Shown here: piece after piece, positions 49,772-59,996 of the stretch | Layout of the letters: each line of letters opens with the position of its first letter | Numbering within the stretch: position 1 is the first letter of the stretch | Assembly (NCBI GenBank): GCA_020634975.1 | Contig: JACKAQ010000002.1 | Coordinates: 372,001-436,000, forward strand | Reading direction: 5' to 3' | DNA: 64,000 bases | Source: JACKAQ01 sp020634975 [NCBI: Calditrichia bacterium] | GTDB taxonomy: Bacteria; Calditrichota; Calditrichia; RBG-13-44-9 | The notes under the pieces: generated by a model | What the model was told of the DNA's origin: nothing | The model's database searches: none | The model's input: only the letters and a program-made list of their open reading frames with translations | Position numbers and translations under genes: made by a program

Positions 49772-50845
49772 ATGAGAGCCAAATTTGCTGCATTTATTGC
49801 AATTCTATTTTGTTTCACTCCCATCACATCTGTGTTTGCCCAAGGCGAAGCAACCGTGTTGTTCATGATGATCAATGCCGGTGCACGTCAGGGTGGAATG
49901 GGTGAAGCAGGTGTTGCTGATCCAAGCGATGCCAACGCAATTTATTGGAATCCCGCCGGTTTAGCCTTCGAAGAAAACACCTTTGACCGCTCAACTCAGG
50001 GTGAAGCAACCCTGATGCACGTTAACTGGTTGCCTGCGTTCAACCTCAGCGATTTATATTATGATTTTGCCGCCGGAAAATACAATCTTCCCGGTATTGG
50101 CACGGTTGGCTTGGGAATCCAGTTCATGAACTACGGTGAAAACAACCAGACCGATGTGAATGGAAACCTGATCGGGACGTTTACCAGTAACGAGTTCGCT
50201 GTAACTGGCGCATATGGATTGAAAGTAAAAGAAAATCTTGGCATCGGTGTAAACCTGAAGTTTATTTATTCCAGATTATCACCGGTTCAGGTCGATATCG
50301 AGCAGGGGAAGGGCGTTGGTTCTACTTTTGCGTTGGATATCGGCGCGCTGTATCACCCCGGATTTATGAAACAATTGAGCATCGGTGCAAATCTCGCTAA
50401 TTTTGGCCCCAAAATTACCTACATCGACAAAGAGCAGGCAGACCCGATTCCCACCAATTTGCGGGTCGGTATTGCTTACCGGGTGCTGGATTCCGAATTT
50501 AACAGATTTACGGTGCTTTATGACATCAACCGCCTGATGGTGCCGCGTGATGAGGAAGATCGCAGAGCCAGTTTTGTGTCATATTTGGGAAGCGCATGGG
50601 GTGGCGGCGATTTCTTTAACCGCCTGACCCATTCGATTGGTGTGGAATATTGGTACACCAATTTGATCGCATTGCGCACCGGTTTCTTTTATGAAGACCC
50701 GAGTTATGGTGCCCGTAAGTTTTACACATTTGGTGGAGGTGTCCGGATTTCATTTTTGGGTGTCGATTTTAGCTATATCCTCGGCACCGTTGAAGACAGC
50801 CCGCTTGCTGACACCATCAGATTTTCACTTTCAGCAATATTCTAA
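49772..50845 (+). CDS. PorV/PorQ-family outer-membrane barrel protein
   Basis: 357 residues. Signal peptide (FAAFIAILFCFTPITSVFAQ), then ATVLFMMINAGARQGGMGEAGVADPSDANAIYWNPAGLAF, the hallmark of UPF0164/PorV-PorQ proteins, and alternating beta strands to an aromatic C-terminus (RFSLSAIF). PorV is the outer-membrane partner that receives substrates after the type IX translocon and works with PorU. The gene precedes a cargo-like gene with a sorting tail, which fits. FadL-like transport is an alternative. Confidence 0.85.
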   Translation: MRAKFAAFIAILFCFTPITSVFAQGEATVLFMMINAGARQGGMGEAGVADPSDANAIYWNPAGLAFEENTFDRSTQGEATLMHVNWLPAFNLSDLYYDFAAGKYNLPGIGTVGLGIQFMNYGENNQTDVNGNLIGTFTSNEFAVTGAYGLKVKENLGIGVNLKFIYSRLSPVQVDIEQGKGVGSTFALDIGALYHPGFMKQLSIGANLANFGPKITYIDKEQADPIPTNLRVGIAYRVLDSEFNRFTVLYDINRLMVPRDEEDRRASFVSYLGSAWGGGDFFNRLTHSIGVEYWYTNLIALRTGFFYEDPSYGARKFYTFGGGVRISFLGVDFSYILGTVEDSPLADTIRFSLSAIF

Positions 50846-50923
50846 ATTATTCGAAACTTGTTTTCGGCGCGATTTTCATTTTAAAAATTGCGCCGTTAAA
50901 AATTCAGAACATGGAACAGCGAT

Positions 50924-53900
50924 ATGTTGAAACGCGTTGTTTTGGGGGGATTGGTGTTTGTCTGCCTGTCGGCACTCGGCTTCTGGCCTGCAAAAGCACA
51001 GTCACTTCCGGACACTTTGAAAATTTTGGCCATTCGGGTTGAATTTCAACCCGATAACGCCACTACCACCACCGGCGACGGAACGTTTGACCTGAGCAAT
51101 TCGACAACGGCTTTCCAGATTGATCCGCCGCCGCACAATCGAAGTTATTTTCAGGATCATCTGACCTTCGCCAAAAATTATTTTGAAAAAGTGAGTCGAG
51201 GGGCGTTAACCGTTACTGGCGACGTTTTTCCTTCGGGTGAATCGGATGCTTATCGACTCAGCGAATCCATGTTGGCTTACAATCCCAACACATCGGCGCA
51301 AGCGGTCGATCAGGGGATTGCCCGTTTACTTCGCGATGCGATTCAATTGGCAGACGCGGATGATCAGGTCGATTTCTCGAAATACAACACTGTTGTGGTT
51401 TTCCATGCGGGTGTCGGTCGCGATATCGATTTGGGTTTGGACGACACGCCTCAGGACATTCCTTCATTATATGTAACGTCCCAATTTCTGCAAAATAATT
51501 TAGGAATCAGCGAAATTACCGTGGATGGCGGTGCCACATCCATCAAAAATGGAATTGTTTTGCCCGAAACTGAAAGCCAGGAAGGAATTCAGTTGGGCTT
51601 GAACGGGATTCTGGTATCCAATATTGGCTCTCATTTGGGATTTCCGGATCTGTTCAGCCCGTCTGAACGAGCGACAGGTGTCGGGCGTTTTGCATTGATG
51701 GATGCAGGGTTATTCAACGGCGATGGCTTATTGCCTGCGCTGCCAATGGCCTGGACGCGCATTTTCGCCGGATGGGAATCAGCAACGACAATATATCAGG
51801 CGCAAAACGATGAATTGGCGTTGAATGCCGTTCTCTCGCCGCAATCGCCGCACGTTTTCAAATTTCCGATAAACGACAACGAGTATTTTCTGGTTGAAAA
51901 CCGCTATGCGGGTGAGTTGCGACTGGATAGTTTGCAACTGGTGCTCACCGAAGGGCGAAATGAGCTGGCGTCGATGCGCGAGGTATTGGAAACATACCTT
52001 GCAGATCAAGTTACTTTTAGCCCGCGCGGTGTGTTGATCGATGCCAAAAATCCCGATATCGCGTTGCCGGGCGGCGGTGCGCTGATTTGGCATATCGATG
52101 AATCGGTGATTAATGCGCAAATTGCCCAAAACCGAATTAATGACGATCCCGCTCATCGCGGTATCGATTTGGAAGAAGCGGACGGATCGCAGGATATCGG
52201 CGAAACGTTTGATTTTCTGAGCGGCATTCAGGATGCATCGCTCGGTTGGGCGCTTGATCCGTGGTATACATCGAATTCATCACCGCTTTTTGAAAATAAA
52301 TTTTCATCGAGCAGCACGCCGAACAGCCGCAGCTATCTCAACAAAGCGAACAGCCATATCACGTTGTCGAATTTTTCTGCAAGTGATTCGGTTGTGACAT
52401 TTCAGGCAACGCTGGATTTTTTCCAACCAAACTTTCCGAGAAAAGTTGACCCGGCAGTTTACGGCGTCGCAACTTCGTTAAAAGTGCTGGATGTAGATGC
52501 GAACGGTCGTTCGGAAATGATTCTCACAACCGACAGAAATAAAATTTTGGTGATCGACGAAACCGGTGAATCGCAATGGGGAACGGACTCATTAGAGGCG
52601 TTGCAAATCGATGAAAATCTTACACTTATCACACCACCTGCATTTACAGTTTTTCCGAATGGTGATGTGCGAATTACAATCCTTACTCGCGAAGGGCAGG
52701 CGTTTAATTATCTGTTTGACCGGACACAAAACCGGTTGAACTCACTGATATCAGCAAACGGAAACGGAAGCCGTTTTTCCACATTTCCGGTTGCGCCAAA
52801 TGAGGGCAGCGAAATTTATTGGGGTGGGGAAGACGGCAATATTTGGCAACTCAACGTTGATGAAAACAACGTATCATTTACTGAAATGGGTACCATACCC
52901 GAACCGGTGCGGTTTATTACTGTTGATGCAGCCGGTGAATTGTTGGCAACCGGAATATCCGGAAACATTTACAATGGTTCCGCGCAGCAGGTTGCAGAAG
53001 CTCTTGGCAGTCGAACACCGCTTGTCGGAAATGGGCAAGTTACAGTGGATAACGATGGTAGTTTGATCAGCGTTGCAAATGGCATAACCTCGCCGGAATC
53101 GAGCATTTTGAATGTCCAAAGTGGATTAGCAGCCGTGACCATTCCCGCAACTTCGGGTCAACCGGAATCGGAATTTATTGTTGCGGCCGGCGATAATCGC
53201 ATCTCCATTTTCAACGAAAATCTGACGCTTCGGACGGAATTTCCGAAAACGGTTTACACACCCGAAATATCGACCGATCTATTTATCGCACCGCTGATTG
53301 GTGATTTAACCGATCCGTTGCTCCAAATTTCTACCGAAAAAAGCTCGCAACAAACACCGGATATTTCCAGCATTGTGGCGGTTGATCCGTCGGGATTAAT
53401 TCTCGGATACGATTTTGACGGCAACCCGTTGGATGATTTCCCACTCGCGGTTGGCGATTCTATTCTGGTCTCGCCCGCGTTGCTTGATATCGACGGCGAT
53501 GGCGATGTTGAGCTCGCCAGTATCAGCAAAACCGGCACGATGTTCGTGTGGGATCTGAATGCACAATTAGATGCAGCAAATCCGCAGCCGTGGGCGCAAG
53601 AACACGCCACACCCGGAAACACCAATCGCGCCTCGGCGGTTGCCAAAACTACCCAACAAACGTTTTCAGGATTGATACCGGCTGACCGTGCGTATAATTG
53701 GCCCAACCCAAATCGTGAAAATTACACATTTATTCGATACTATTTAACCGAAGCGGCTGATGTAACCATTCGCATTTTCGATTTAGCCGGCGATTTGGTA
53801 AAAGAGCTAAACGGTACTGGTTTTGCCAATACCGATAACGAGGTTTTGTGGGACTTGACCAATGTTCAAAGTGGGGTTTATCTCGGCCAAATTGAAGCAA

Positions 53901-53953
53901 AAAGCAGCAGCAAAACGGAGTCACAAATTATCAAGATCGCAGTAGTTAAATAA
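50924..53953 (+). CDS. M6-like exported protein without metal site, with C-terminal sorting domain
   Basis: 1009 residues. Signal peptide, then about 350 residues with the layout of M6 (immune-inhibitor-A-like) peptidases (LKILAIRVEF, KNYFEKVSRGALTVTGDVFPSG, NTVVVFHAGVGRD). Where M6 enzymes have HExxH, this has S232-N-I-G-S236 in LVSNIGSHLGFPDLF, so all three residues are lost and it is probably not a protease. Then FG-GAP-like segments (LDVDANGRSEMILTTD, LDIDGDGDVELASIS) and a FlgD-like C-terminal domain (YNWPNPNRENYTFI ... NVQSGVYLGQIEAK), a type IX export signal. It may be a surface scaffold or binding protein. Confidence 0.85.
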   Translation: MLKRVVLGGLVFVCLSALGFWPAKAQSLPDTLKILAIRVEFQPDNATTTTGDGTFDLSNSTTAFQIDPPPHNRSYFQDHLTFAKNYFEKVSRGALTVTGDVFPSGESDAYRLSESMLAYNPNTSAQAVDQGIARLLRDAIQLADADDQVDFSKYNTVVVFHAGVGRDIDLGLDDTPQDIPSLYVTSQFLQNNLGISEITVDGGATSIKNGIVLPETESQEGIQLGLNGILVSNIGSHLGFPDLFSPSERATGVGRFALMDAGLFNGDGLLPALPMAWTRIFAGWESATTIYQAQNDELALNAVLSPQSPHVFKFPINDNEYFLVENRYAGELRLDSLQLVLTEGRNELASMREVLETYLADQVTFSPRGVLIDAKNPDIALPGGGALIWHIDESVINAQIAQNRINDDPAHRGIDLEEADGSQDIGETFDFLSGIQDASLGWALDPWYTSNSSPLFENKFSSSSTPNSRSYLNKANSHITLSNFSASDSVVTFQATLDFFQPNFPRKVDPAVYGVATSLKVLDVDANGRSEMILTTDRNKILVIDETGESQWGTDSLEALQIDENLTLITPPAFTVFPNGDVRITILTREGQAFNYLFDRTQNRLNSLISANGNGSRFSTFPVAPNEGSEIYWGGEDGNIWQLNVDENNVSFTEMGTIPEPVRFITVDAAGELLATGISGNIYNGSAQQVAEALGSRTPLVGNGQVTVDNDGSLISVANGITSPESSILNVQSGLAAVTIPATSGQPESEFIVAAGDNRISIFNENLTLRTEFPKTVYTPEISTDLFIAPLIGDLTDPLLQISTEKSSQQTPDISSIVAVDPSGLILGYDFDGNPLDDFPLAVGDSILVSPALLDIDGDGDVELASISKTGTMFVWDLNAQLDAANPQPWAQEHATPGNTNRASAVAKTTQQTFSGLIPADRAYNWPNPNRENYTFIRYYLTEAADVTIRIFDLAGDLVKELNGTGFANTDNEVLWDLTNVQSGVYLGQIEAKSSSKTESQIIKIAVVK

Positions 53954-53983
53954 TATTTAAAAATTTTGGGCAACGTTAACCAA

Positions 53984-56900
53984 ATGAAAAACAATAGCTT
54001 ACATCTATTTTGCATACTTATTTTATCATTTATTCTTTATCCATTATCCGCGCTGCAAGCTCAGGAATATGAACCGAATCATCCGGAGTTGGTTTGGAAA
54101 ACCATTGAAACAGAGCACTTCCGGGTGCACTACCATCAGGGAACCGAGCGCACCGCAAATGTTGTCGCAAAAATAGCTGAAGACGTTCATCCCGACATTG
54201 CCGGATTGTATCAGTATGAGCCGGATACCAAAGTTGATTTTATCATTAAAGACATTCAGGATTACGCCAACGGTGCCGCGTATTTTTTTGATAACAAAGT
54301 TGAAATCTGGGCGGAAAATCTCGATTACGTGCTGCGTGGCACCCACAACTGGCTGCGCGATGTGATCACTCATGAATACACTCACATCATTTCTCTTCAG
54401 AAAGCGCTCAAATTTACCCGTCGTGTTCCGGCAGGCTGGCTGCAGGTTTTCGGATACGAATCCGAACGCCGGGAGGATGTTGTTCGTGGATTCCCGGATG
54501 TGCTGATTTCCTACCCGATTTCCGGCATCACAATTCCTGTCTGGTATGCGGAAGGCGTATCGCAATTTCAGACACCTACGAAACGATTCGATTATCGTGA
54601 TTCGCATCGCGAAATGCTGCTCCGCGATCGCGTGATGACCGGTGAATTGCTCGATTTCAGCGAAATGGGACATTTCGGAAAAAACAGTATCGGCAACGAA
54701 TCGAGCTATAATCAGGGGTTCGCTTTTGTGCGCTATCTTGCTGAAAATTATGGAGATACGGTTGTCACAAAACTCGCAATAAACGCATCAAATCCGTTTG
54801 CGATTTCATTCGATGGCGCAATGAAAAAAGCAACCGGTGTCAGCGCCAAAGAATTGCACAAACGCTGGCACGATGAGATGTTGAAAACTTACACAGAACG
54901 CCTTTCGACAGTGCAGGCAAATCTGCAAACCGGTCAGCCATTTGTTGATGAGGGCATCGGAAATATGCATCCGCAGGTATCGCCTGACGGGAATTTTGTC
55001 GCATATCTGGCAACCGGAGATGCGGACTATCTCTCACAAAATAAACTAGTTATCGAAAATTTGCAATCCGGTGAAAAGCAAAAAATTGATGAGCGTATCA
55101 CCGGTTCAATGAGTTGGTCGCCGGACGGCAGCTATTTAACGTATAGCAAAATTGTCCCAACGGATCAATTTCATCTCTATAATGATGTTTTTATTTACGA
55201 TATCGCCAAAAAAGAGGCGCATCGCATCACACGAAATCTGCGCGCCAGACACCCGGATTGGTCCAATAATGGCAACAAATTGACTTTTATTGTTGAAAGC
55301 GACGGATTGCAAAACTTGTATGTTTTGGAATTAGGTGATTTGGAAAAATCACTGTCTCAGGAAAACTGGATTTGGCGATATTACGATTTGAACACTCACG
55401 AAATGCTAGCGGATGCCAATCAAGATTCGGAAAAAAACTGGCAGGAAAAATATCGAAAAAGCGGTTTTAAGGGTGTTGCATTGCGGCAACTCACGCAGTT
55501 TGTGGATGGACGGCAAATTTATCATCCGCGATGGGCGCCCGGTGATGCAGACATATATTTCGATACCTCCATCGAATTTGCCCGGGATATAGCGAAAATT
55601 CCCGCCGCCGGCGGCGAAATGTCTTTTGTGTTGAACGCAGAATATGATGAACGGTATCCCGATTTCAACCCGGTTACCGGAGAACTAGTTTACGCCAGCG
55701 ACGAAACCGGGATTTTTAATATTTACAGCACCAATTTGCAAACCGGTGCAAAAAAGGCGTGGACAAATGTTATCGGCGGTGCTTTTATGCCCTCGATTAC
55801 GCCGGAAGGCGATTTGTTTTATTCCCAATATGTGAATCAGGGGTATAAAATTTACCGCATAAACGATGCACAACCGGTCGCGCCGGAGAAATTGCGTTAC
55901 ATCGAAAATTATGGCGAAACCATCCCGGAATTGACGGTCAACCAACGGGTCGATAATCCGGCACCTGCTACGCCATACAAAAACAGTTTTTCGAGCGTCA
56001 CATTTATGCCGCGCTTGCTGATTGATTACAAAACTGTCAAACCCGGATTCTACATTTATACAAATGAACTGTTGAACCGGCTTTCGTTTTTTGGCGGGGC
56101 GGATATCAACCTCGATAAAGATTACGATTTGTTTGGCATTTTCGAATATAACATGCACAAACCTACCGTATTTCTTGAGTTATTCAACCAATCCGCAAAT
56201 ATTAAAGACAATGTGATACTACCGGAATTCCCGGGAGTTGAACCGGAAATTGATATTCAGTTCAATTTATTTCAGGGAAATTTTGGCTTTCGCGGGCATT
56301 TTTTGCCGGGCATTTTGGGAAAAATATTCGATACGCGGCTGGAATATATTTTAAGCCTGTATCGTGCCCGAATCAAAGGATTTGCATTTAACGATCCGGT
56401 GAATAACGCCCCAATTGAGTTTGCGCCATTGCGATATAGCTATCTGAAAGGACAATCCGTAAGTTTGTTGCTCAAACACGTGAGTGTCAAACGCGATCTG
56501 GATACGGAAATTAACCCGCGCGATGGGCGGTATTTCACGCTGCGGATTCAACGGGAGTGGAATAAATTTTTATCGGATTTCGCCACTGATCGCGCAGAAA
56601 ATCTGGAAATATTTGACAAATTCAATTTTAACCGTGTTGAAATGAATTGGGAAGAATATTTCAAAGTGCCATTTACCGACCGGCATACACTCACTTTGCG
56701 GATGCAGGGTGGTTTCATCGATACCAAAGTGGACAGCTTTTTTCACTTTTTCGGCGGTGGTTTGGTCGGGTTGAAAGGCTACCCGTTTTACAGTGTGGAA
56801 GGGCGACGCGTGGCAATCGGCACGGCAACTTATCGATTCCCGCTGTTGCGGAATATCAATAAACAATTTCTGAACATGTATTTTGATAAATTGTATCTCG

Positions 56901-57157
56901 GTGGCTTTGCCCAATACGGCAACGCATGGTCAGAAAACACGCTCGATTTCGATGATTTTTTGAGTGACGTTGGCGTGCAACTGCGGCTCGATACATTTTC
57001 GTGGTATTTTTTCCCGACACGAATATTTTTTGAGGCAGCGTATCCGCTGAAAGTGCAGGTGAATAATGGCGTGTCATATCCCAAAGAATGGAAGTATTAT
57101 CTCGGTGTGTTGTTCGATTTCGATTTGCGGCTGGATTCCCGGCGTTATCTAAAATAA
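53984..57157 (+). CDS. Gluzincin-like protease, beta-propeller and Omp85-type barrel protein
   Basis: 1057 residues from ATG 53984 (the frame opens at TTG 53966). Signal peptide, then a peptidase-MA-like domain with HEYTH at 130-134 and Glu190 in WYAEGV as the likely third zinc ligand. Residues about 330-640 hold TolB/WD40-like repeats (PQVSPDGNFVAYLATGD, MSWSPDGSYLTYSK). The C-terminal part (about 650-1057) is a beta barrel that resembles the Omp85 family: GGGLVGLKGYPFYSVEGRRVAIGTATYRFPL and a final aromatic-rich strand set. This is an outer-membrane protein with periplasmic or surface protease and propeller. Role unknown. Confidence 0.8.
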   Translation: MKNNSLHLFCILILSFILYPLSALQAQEYEPNHPELVWKTIETEHFRVHYHQGTERTANVVAKIAEDVHPDIAGLYQYEPDTKVDFIIKDIQDYANGAAYFFDNKVEIWAENLDYVLRGTHNWLRDVITHEYTHIISLQKALKFTRRVPAGWLQVFGYESERREDVVRGFPDVLISYPISGITIPVWYAEGVSQFQTPTKRFDYRDSHREMLLRDRVMTGELLDFSEMGHFGKNSIGNESSYNQGFAFVRYLAENYGDTVVTKLAINASNPFAISFDGAMKKATGVSAKELHKRWHDEMLKTYTERLSTVQANLQTGQPFVDEGIGNMHPQVSPDGNFVAYLATGDADYLSQNKLVIENLQSGEKQKIDERITGSMSWSPDGSYLTYSKIVPTDQFHLYNDVFIYDIAKKEAHRITRNLRARHPDWSNNGNKLTFIVESDGLQNLYVLELGDLEKSLSQENWIWRYYDLNTHEMLADANQDSEKNWQEKYRKSGFKGVALRQLTQFVDGRQIYHPRWAPGDADIYFDTSIEFARDIAKIPAAGGEMSFVLNAEYDERYPDFNPVTGELVYASDETGIFNIYSTNLQTGAKKAWTNVIGGAFMPSITPEGDLFYSQYVNQGYKIYRINDAQPVAPEKLRYIENYGETIPELTVNQRVDNPAPATPYKNSFSSVTFMPRLLIDYKTVKPGFYIYTNELLNRLSFFGGADINLDKDYDLFGIFEYNMHKPTVFLELFNQSANIKDNVILPEFPGVEPEIDIQFNLFQGNFGFRGHFLPGILGKIFDTRLEYILSLYRARIKGFAFNDPVNNAPIEFAPLRYSYLKGQSVSLLLKHVSVKRDLDTEINPRDGRYFTLRIQREWNKFLSDFATDRAENLEIFDKFNFNRVEMNWEEYFKVPFTDRHTLTLRMQGGFIDTKVDSFFHFFGGGLVGLKGYPFYSVEGRRVAIGTATYRFPLLRNINKQFLNMYFDKLYLGGFAQYGNAWSENTLDFDDFLSDVGVQLRLDTFSWYFFPTRIFFEAAYPLKVQVNNGVSYPKEWKYYLGVLFDFDLRLDSRRYLK

Positions 57158-57194
57158 TCGAGTGAAATGTGTAAATTACAATAGAAGGTGATTT

Positions 57195-58115
57195 ATGAAA
57201 CGGCTGTTCGCGTTTATAACAATCCTGGTTGCGCTTCCCGTGTGGGCACAGCAATCGTTTCCCGAAAAAACAGATGATGTTTTGGTCAACCGCCAACTGC
57301 TGAATGATGCACTCGCAAATAACATTCAGGATCAGATGGACGATGCGGTGATCAGCAACGCGCCTCAAAAATCCATCGGAAAATCTGTGTTGATGTCTGC
57401 CGTTTTGCCCGGAGCTGGTCAATTTTATGCAAATTCATACATCAAAAGTGCGATTTTTTTAGCGGCTGAAGCAGTAGCCTGGGGCATGTATGTTTCGTAC
57501 AATAAAAAAGGTGATGACCAAACCGACAAGTTTGAGGCATTCGCCAACCAAAACTGGACGGAACAGCGCTACTGGACGTTCGTTTATACCTATGTTCAAA
57601 GCCGTTACCCGGATGTTGAAGGTTTTCCCTACGGACAATATGATGCAATGGTGGAAGATGCCGCCGGGCGTCTGGTGATTCCCGATTGGCAAACCGCCGA
57701 GGAAGACCTGAAGGAATTTGCATCTTCGCAGTATATCAGTGGATTTAGTCATGACTTGCCATCGACGACAACCCAGCAATATTACGAAATGATTGGTAAA
57801 TACCCCGAGCAATTTGGAAACGGTTGGGCGGATGCGACTTACACCGACCGATATCAGGGTGGGTATGGTGATCCCAGCCGCGAAAATGTAACGGTAATGA
57901 ACAAAAATTATGTCGGCATGCGCAACGAAGCCAACCAGTTTTACGACAAAGCAGCATATGGAACGATGATCGCATTGGTCAATCACGTTATTTCTGCGAT
58001 TGATGCAGGATTCACAACACGGCGGTTTAATCAGCGCCAAATGCAGTTAACCTACAATAATCGCCGGTTGAACGGGGAATATGTAAATATGTTTGGGCTG
58101 GCAGTTGAATTTTAG
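57195..58115 (+). CDS. DUF5683-type envelope protein
   Basis: 306 residues. Signal peptide (MKRLFAFITILVALPVWAQ), then SVLMSAVLPGAGQFYANSYIKSAIFLAAEAVAWGMY, the DUF5683 signature, with hydrophobic segments and a central tyrosine-rich part. A second hydrophobic stretch (GTMIALVNHVISAIDAGF) follows. Function unknown in the family; membrane-associated. AAGG-type ribosome site (AGAAGGTG). It is 38 bases after the barrel protein and followed by a paralogue. Confidence 0.8.
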   Translation: MKRLFAFITILVALPVWAQQSFPEKTDDVLVNRQLLNDALANNIQDQMDDAVISNAPQKSIGKSVLMSAVLPGAGQFYANSYIKSAIFLAAEAVAWGMYVSYNKKGDDQTDKFEAFANQNWTEQRYWTFVYTYVQSRYPDVEGFPYGQYDAMVEDAAGRLVIPDWQTAEEDLKEFASSQYISGFSHDLPSTTTQQYYEMIGKYPEQFGNGWADATYTDRYQGGYGDPSRENVTVMNKNYVGMRNEANQFYDKAAYGTMIALVNHVISAIDAGFTTRRFNQRQMQLTYNNRRLNGEYVNMFGLAVEF

Positions 58116-58149
58116 GGTAGCCGACTAAACTAAAAATTGAATCATTAAA

Positions 58150-58920
58150 ATGATGAAAAAAATGAAATTACAATCTTCTATTTCGCTCGTTTTATTTGTG
58201 CTGTTTTCGGCAACCGCGATAAATGCCCAAACTGGGCTGAAGTCAACAAAATTCAGTAAATCGCTGCTTTCACAAAATGCAACTGCTGCGGTAACATCTG
58301 CAAATAGCGATGGAAAAATGCCGGAAATTTTCGCCGAAAAACGCGGCGGTGTACAGAATGTATTTTACTCACTGATTTTACCCGGCGCAGGCGAGTGGGC
58401 GATGGGTAACAAAGGCGCAGCAAAAGTATTTTTTGGATCGGAAATGGTGCTGTGGCTGGGCTTTTGGGGCGCACAATCGTATGTCAATATTTTACAAAAT
58501 GATATGGAATCATTTGCTGCGCTGAACGCCGGTGTTCGCACCGCAGGAAAAGACGATCAATTTTGGATCGATGTCGGCACCGCCAGCGATCTCGATGAAT
58601 TTAATCACGAGCGATTGCTCGAACGCGATATCGACGCCACATATCCGGAAACTGCCGAATATCAGTGGCAATGGAACAGTGAAGACAATCGCCGCGAATA
58701 TTTGCAAAAACGCTTCGACAGGCTGGACTGGAAACGCCGCACCAATTGGGTCGTTGGCGCACTCATTCTTAATCGTCTCGTCAGTGCTATTGATGTTGTG
58801 CGATTGCTACGCAAACAAACTGATGAAACCCAAGCCCGGAAATCAATAATGTATGTCGACTACGCACAAAATAGCTTGCATGGCGAAACCTATCGGCTAA
58901 ATTTAAGCATTAAATTATAG
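58150..58920 (+). CDS. DUF5683-type envelope protein, paralogue of the preceding gene
   Basis: 256 residues. Signal peptide (LVLFVLFSATAINAQ), then NVFYSLILPGAGEWAMGNKGAAKVFFGSEMVLWLGFWG, matching the preceding gene's GAGQFYAN... segment. A second hydrophobic stretch VVGALILNRLVSAIDVVRLL repeats its NHVISAID. The pair probably arose by duplication and has diverged. Last gene of the envelope block. Confidence 0.78.
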   Translation: MMKKMKLQSSISLVLFVLFSATAINAQTGLKSTKFSKSLLSQNATAAVTSANSDGKMPEIFAEKRGGVQNVFYSLILPGAGEWAMGNKGAAKVFFGSEMVLWLGFWGAQSYVNILQNDMESFAALNAGVRTAGKDDQFWIDVGTASDLDEFNHERLLERDIDATYPETAEYQWQWNSEDNRREYLQKRFDRLDWKRRTNWVVGALILNRLVSAIDVVRLLRKQTDETQARKSIMYVDYAQNSLHGETYRLNLSIKL

Positions 58921-59100
58921 TTTCATAGCGGTTAGGGTTGTTCACGCACTGATGGCTGTTTTATTTGACATTTGTTACTTTTTCGGGGGCCGCTGGTGTG
59001 CTCATTCTGTTTAATCCTTCCGTCAATTTACCTATGGAATTTCATGTTTTTTTTTCAGACCAATGGTTTTGAAACCACCCGCTCATAAAAGGCAGGAAAA
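58921..59100. other. Intergenic region before the RmlD-like gene
   Basis: 180 bases. It ends with AAGGCAGG, a plausible ribosome site for the TTG start at 59101. No clear terminator for the envelope block. Confidence 0.3.
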
Positions 59101-59982
59101 TTGAAAAACGTATTTATCACCGGAGCTTCCGGATTTTTGGGAAATTATCTGCTAAAATTTGCATCAGCGGATGTTCATATTCTGGCGCAATACCACACAA
59201 CCGCACCTGCAATTACTTCGTCAAATATTGACTGTTTACAAATGGATTATGCGAATCCGGATTGGACGCAAGTTCAGCATTTTCAACCGGATACGATTAT
59301 TCATTGCGGCGCGATGACCCAAATTGATAAATGTGAACAGCGCCCCGCTGCTGCCGTAACAGCAAATCTGACGTTTACAAAATATCTTTGTGATGTGGCA
59401 AATTTAACCGGTGCACGTTTTATTTTTATTTCTACCGATCAGGTTTATGACGGTGAAAACCGCGATTATACCGAAACTGATGCCGCAAATCCGGTAAATC
59501 AGTACGGAAAAATTAAACTTGCTGCAGAAACATTTGTGCTCGGCAATCATCCGAACGCGGTAGTTGCCCGAAGCGCATTGATTTACGGAAAATCACTTCA
59601 CGGGAAAGTGACATTTACCGAATCGATGATCGGCAGATTGCGCGAAGGTCAAACCGTTAACGTATTTGAAGATGAATTTCGCACGCCAATTTTAGTAGAT
59701 AATCTTGCGGAAGCGATTTGGGAATTGGCTGGCAATACATTCACCGGACTGCTCAATCTCGGTGGTAGCCAACGGATCACCCGGTTGGAAATGGGCAAAA
59801 TCATCTGCGATATGTTCGGATTCAACGAAAACGGATTGCTCCCCACAAAAATGGCCGACATTCATCTTCCGGCCAAACGTCCGCAAGATTTATCCTTCGA
59901 TATCGCTCTTGCAAAGCAGGTGTTGACAACACCGCTGACTGATGTTTCCACAGGTTTGCGACGTGCATTTTCTCAATCCTAA
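59101..59982 (+). CDS. RmlD-like NAD-dependent sugar reductase/epimerase
   Basis: 293 residues. Extended SDR fold: NVFITGASGFLGNYLL (TGxxGxxG), YxxxK site as QYGKIKLAAE and the DQVYDGE segment; end domain ITRLEMGKIICDMFG. This is the dTDP-4-dehydrorhamnose reductase type, but no rml genes are adjacent, so the substrate is open. The TTG start at 59101 gives a normal N-terminus. Confidence 0.85.
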   Translation: MKNVFITGASGFLGNYLLKFASADVHILAQYHTTAPAITSSNIDCLQMDYANPDWTQVQHFQPDTIIHCGAMTQIDKCEQRPAAAVTANLTFTKYLCDVANLTGARFIFISTDQVYDGENRDYTETDAANPVNQYGKIKLAAETFVLGNHPNAVVARSALIYGKSLHGKVTFTESMIGRLREGQTVNVFEDEFRTPILVDNLAEAIWELAGNTFTGLLNLGGSQRITRLEMGKIICDMFGFNENGLLPTKMADIHLPAKRPQDLSFDIALAKQVLTTPLTDVSTGLRRAFSQS

Positions 59983-59996
59983 AATAAATAAAAACA

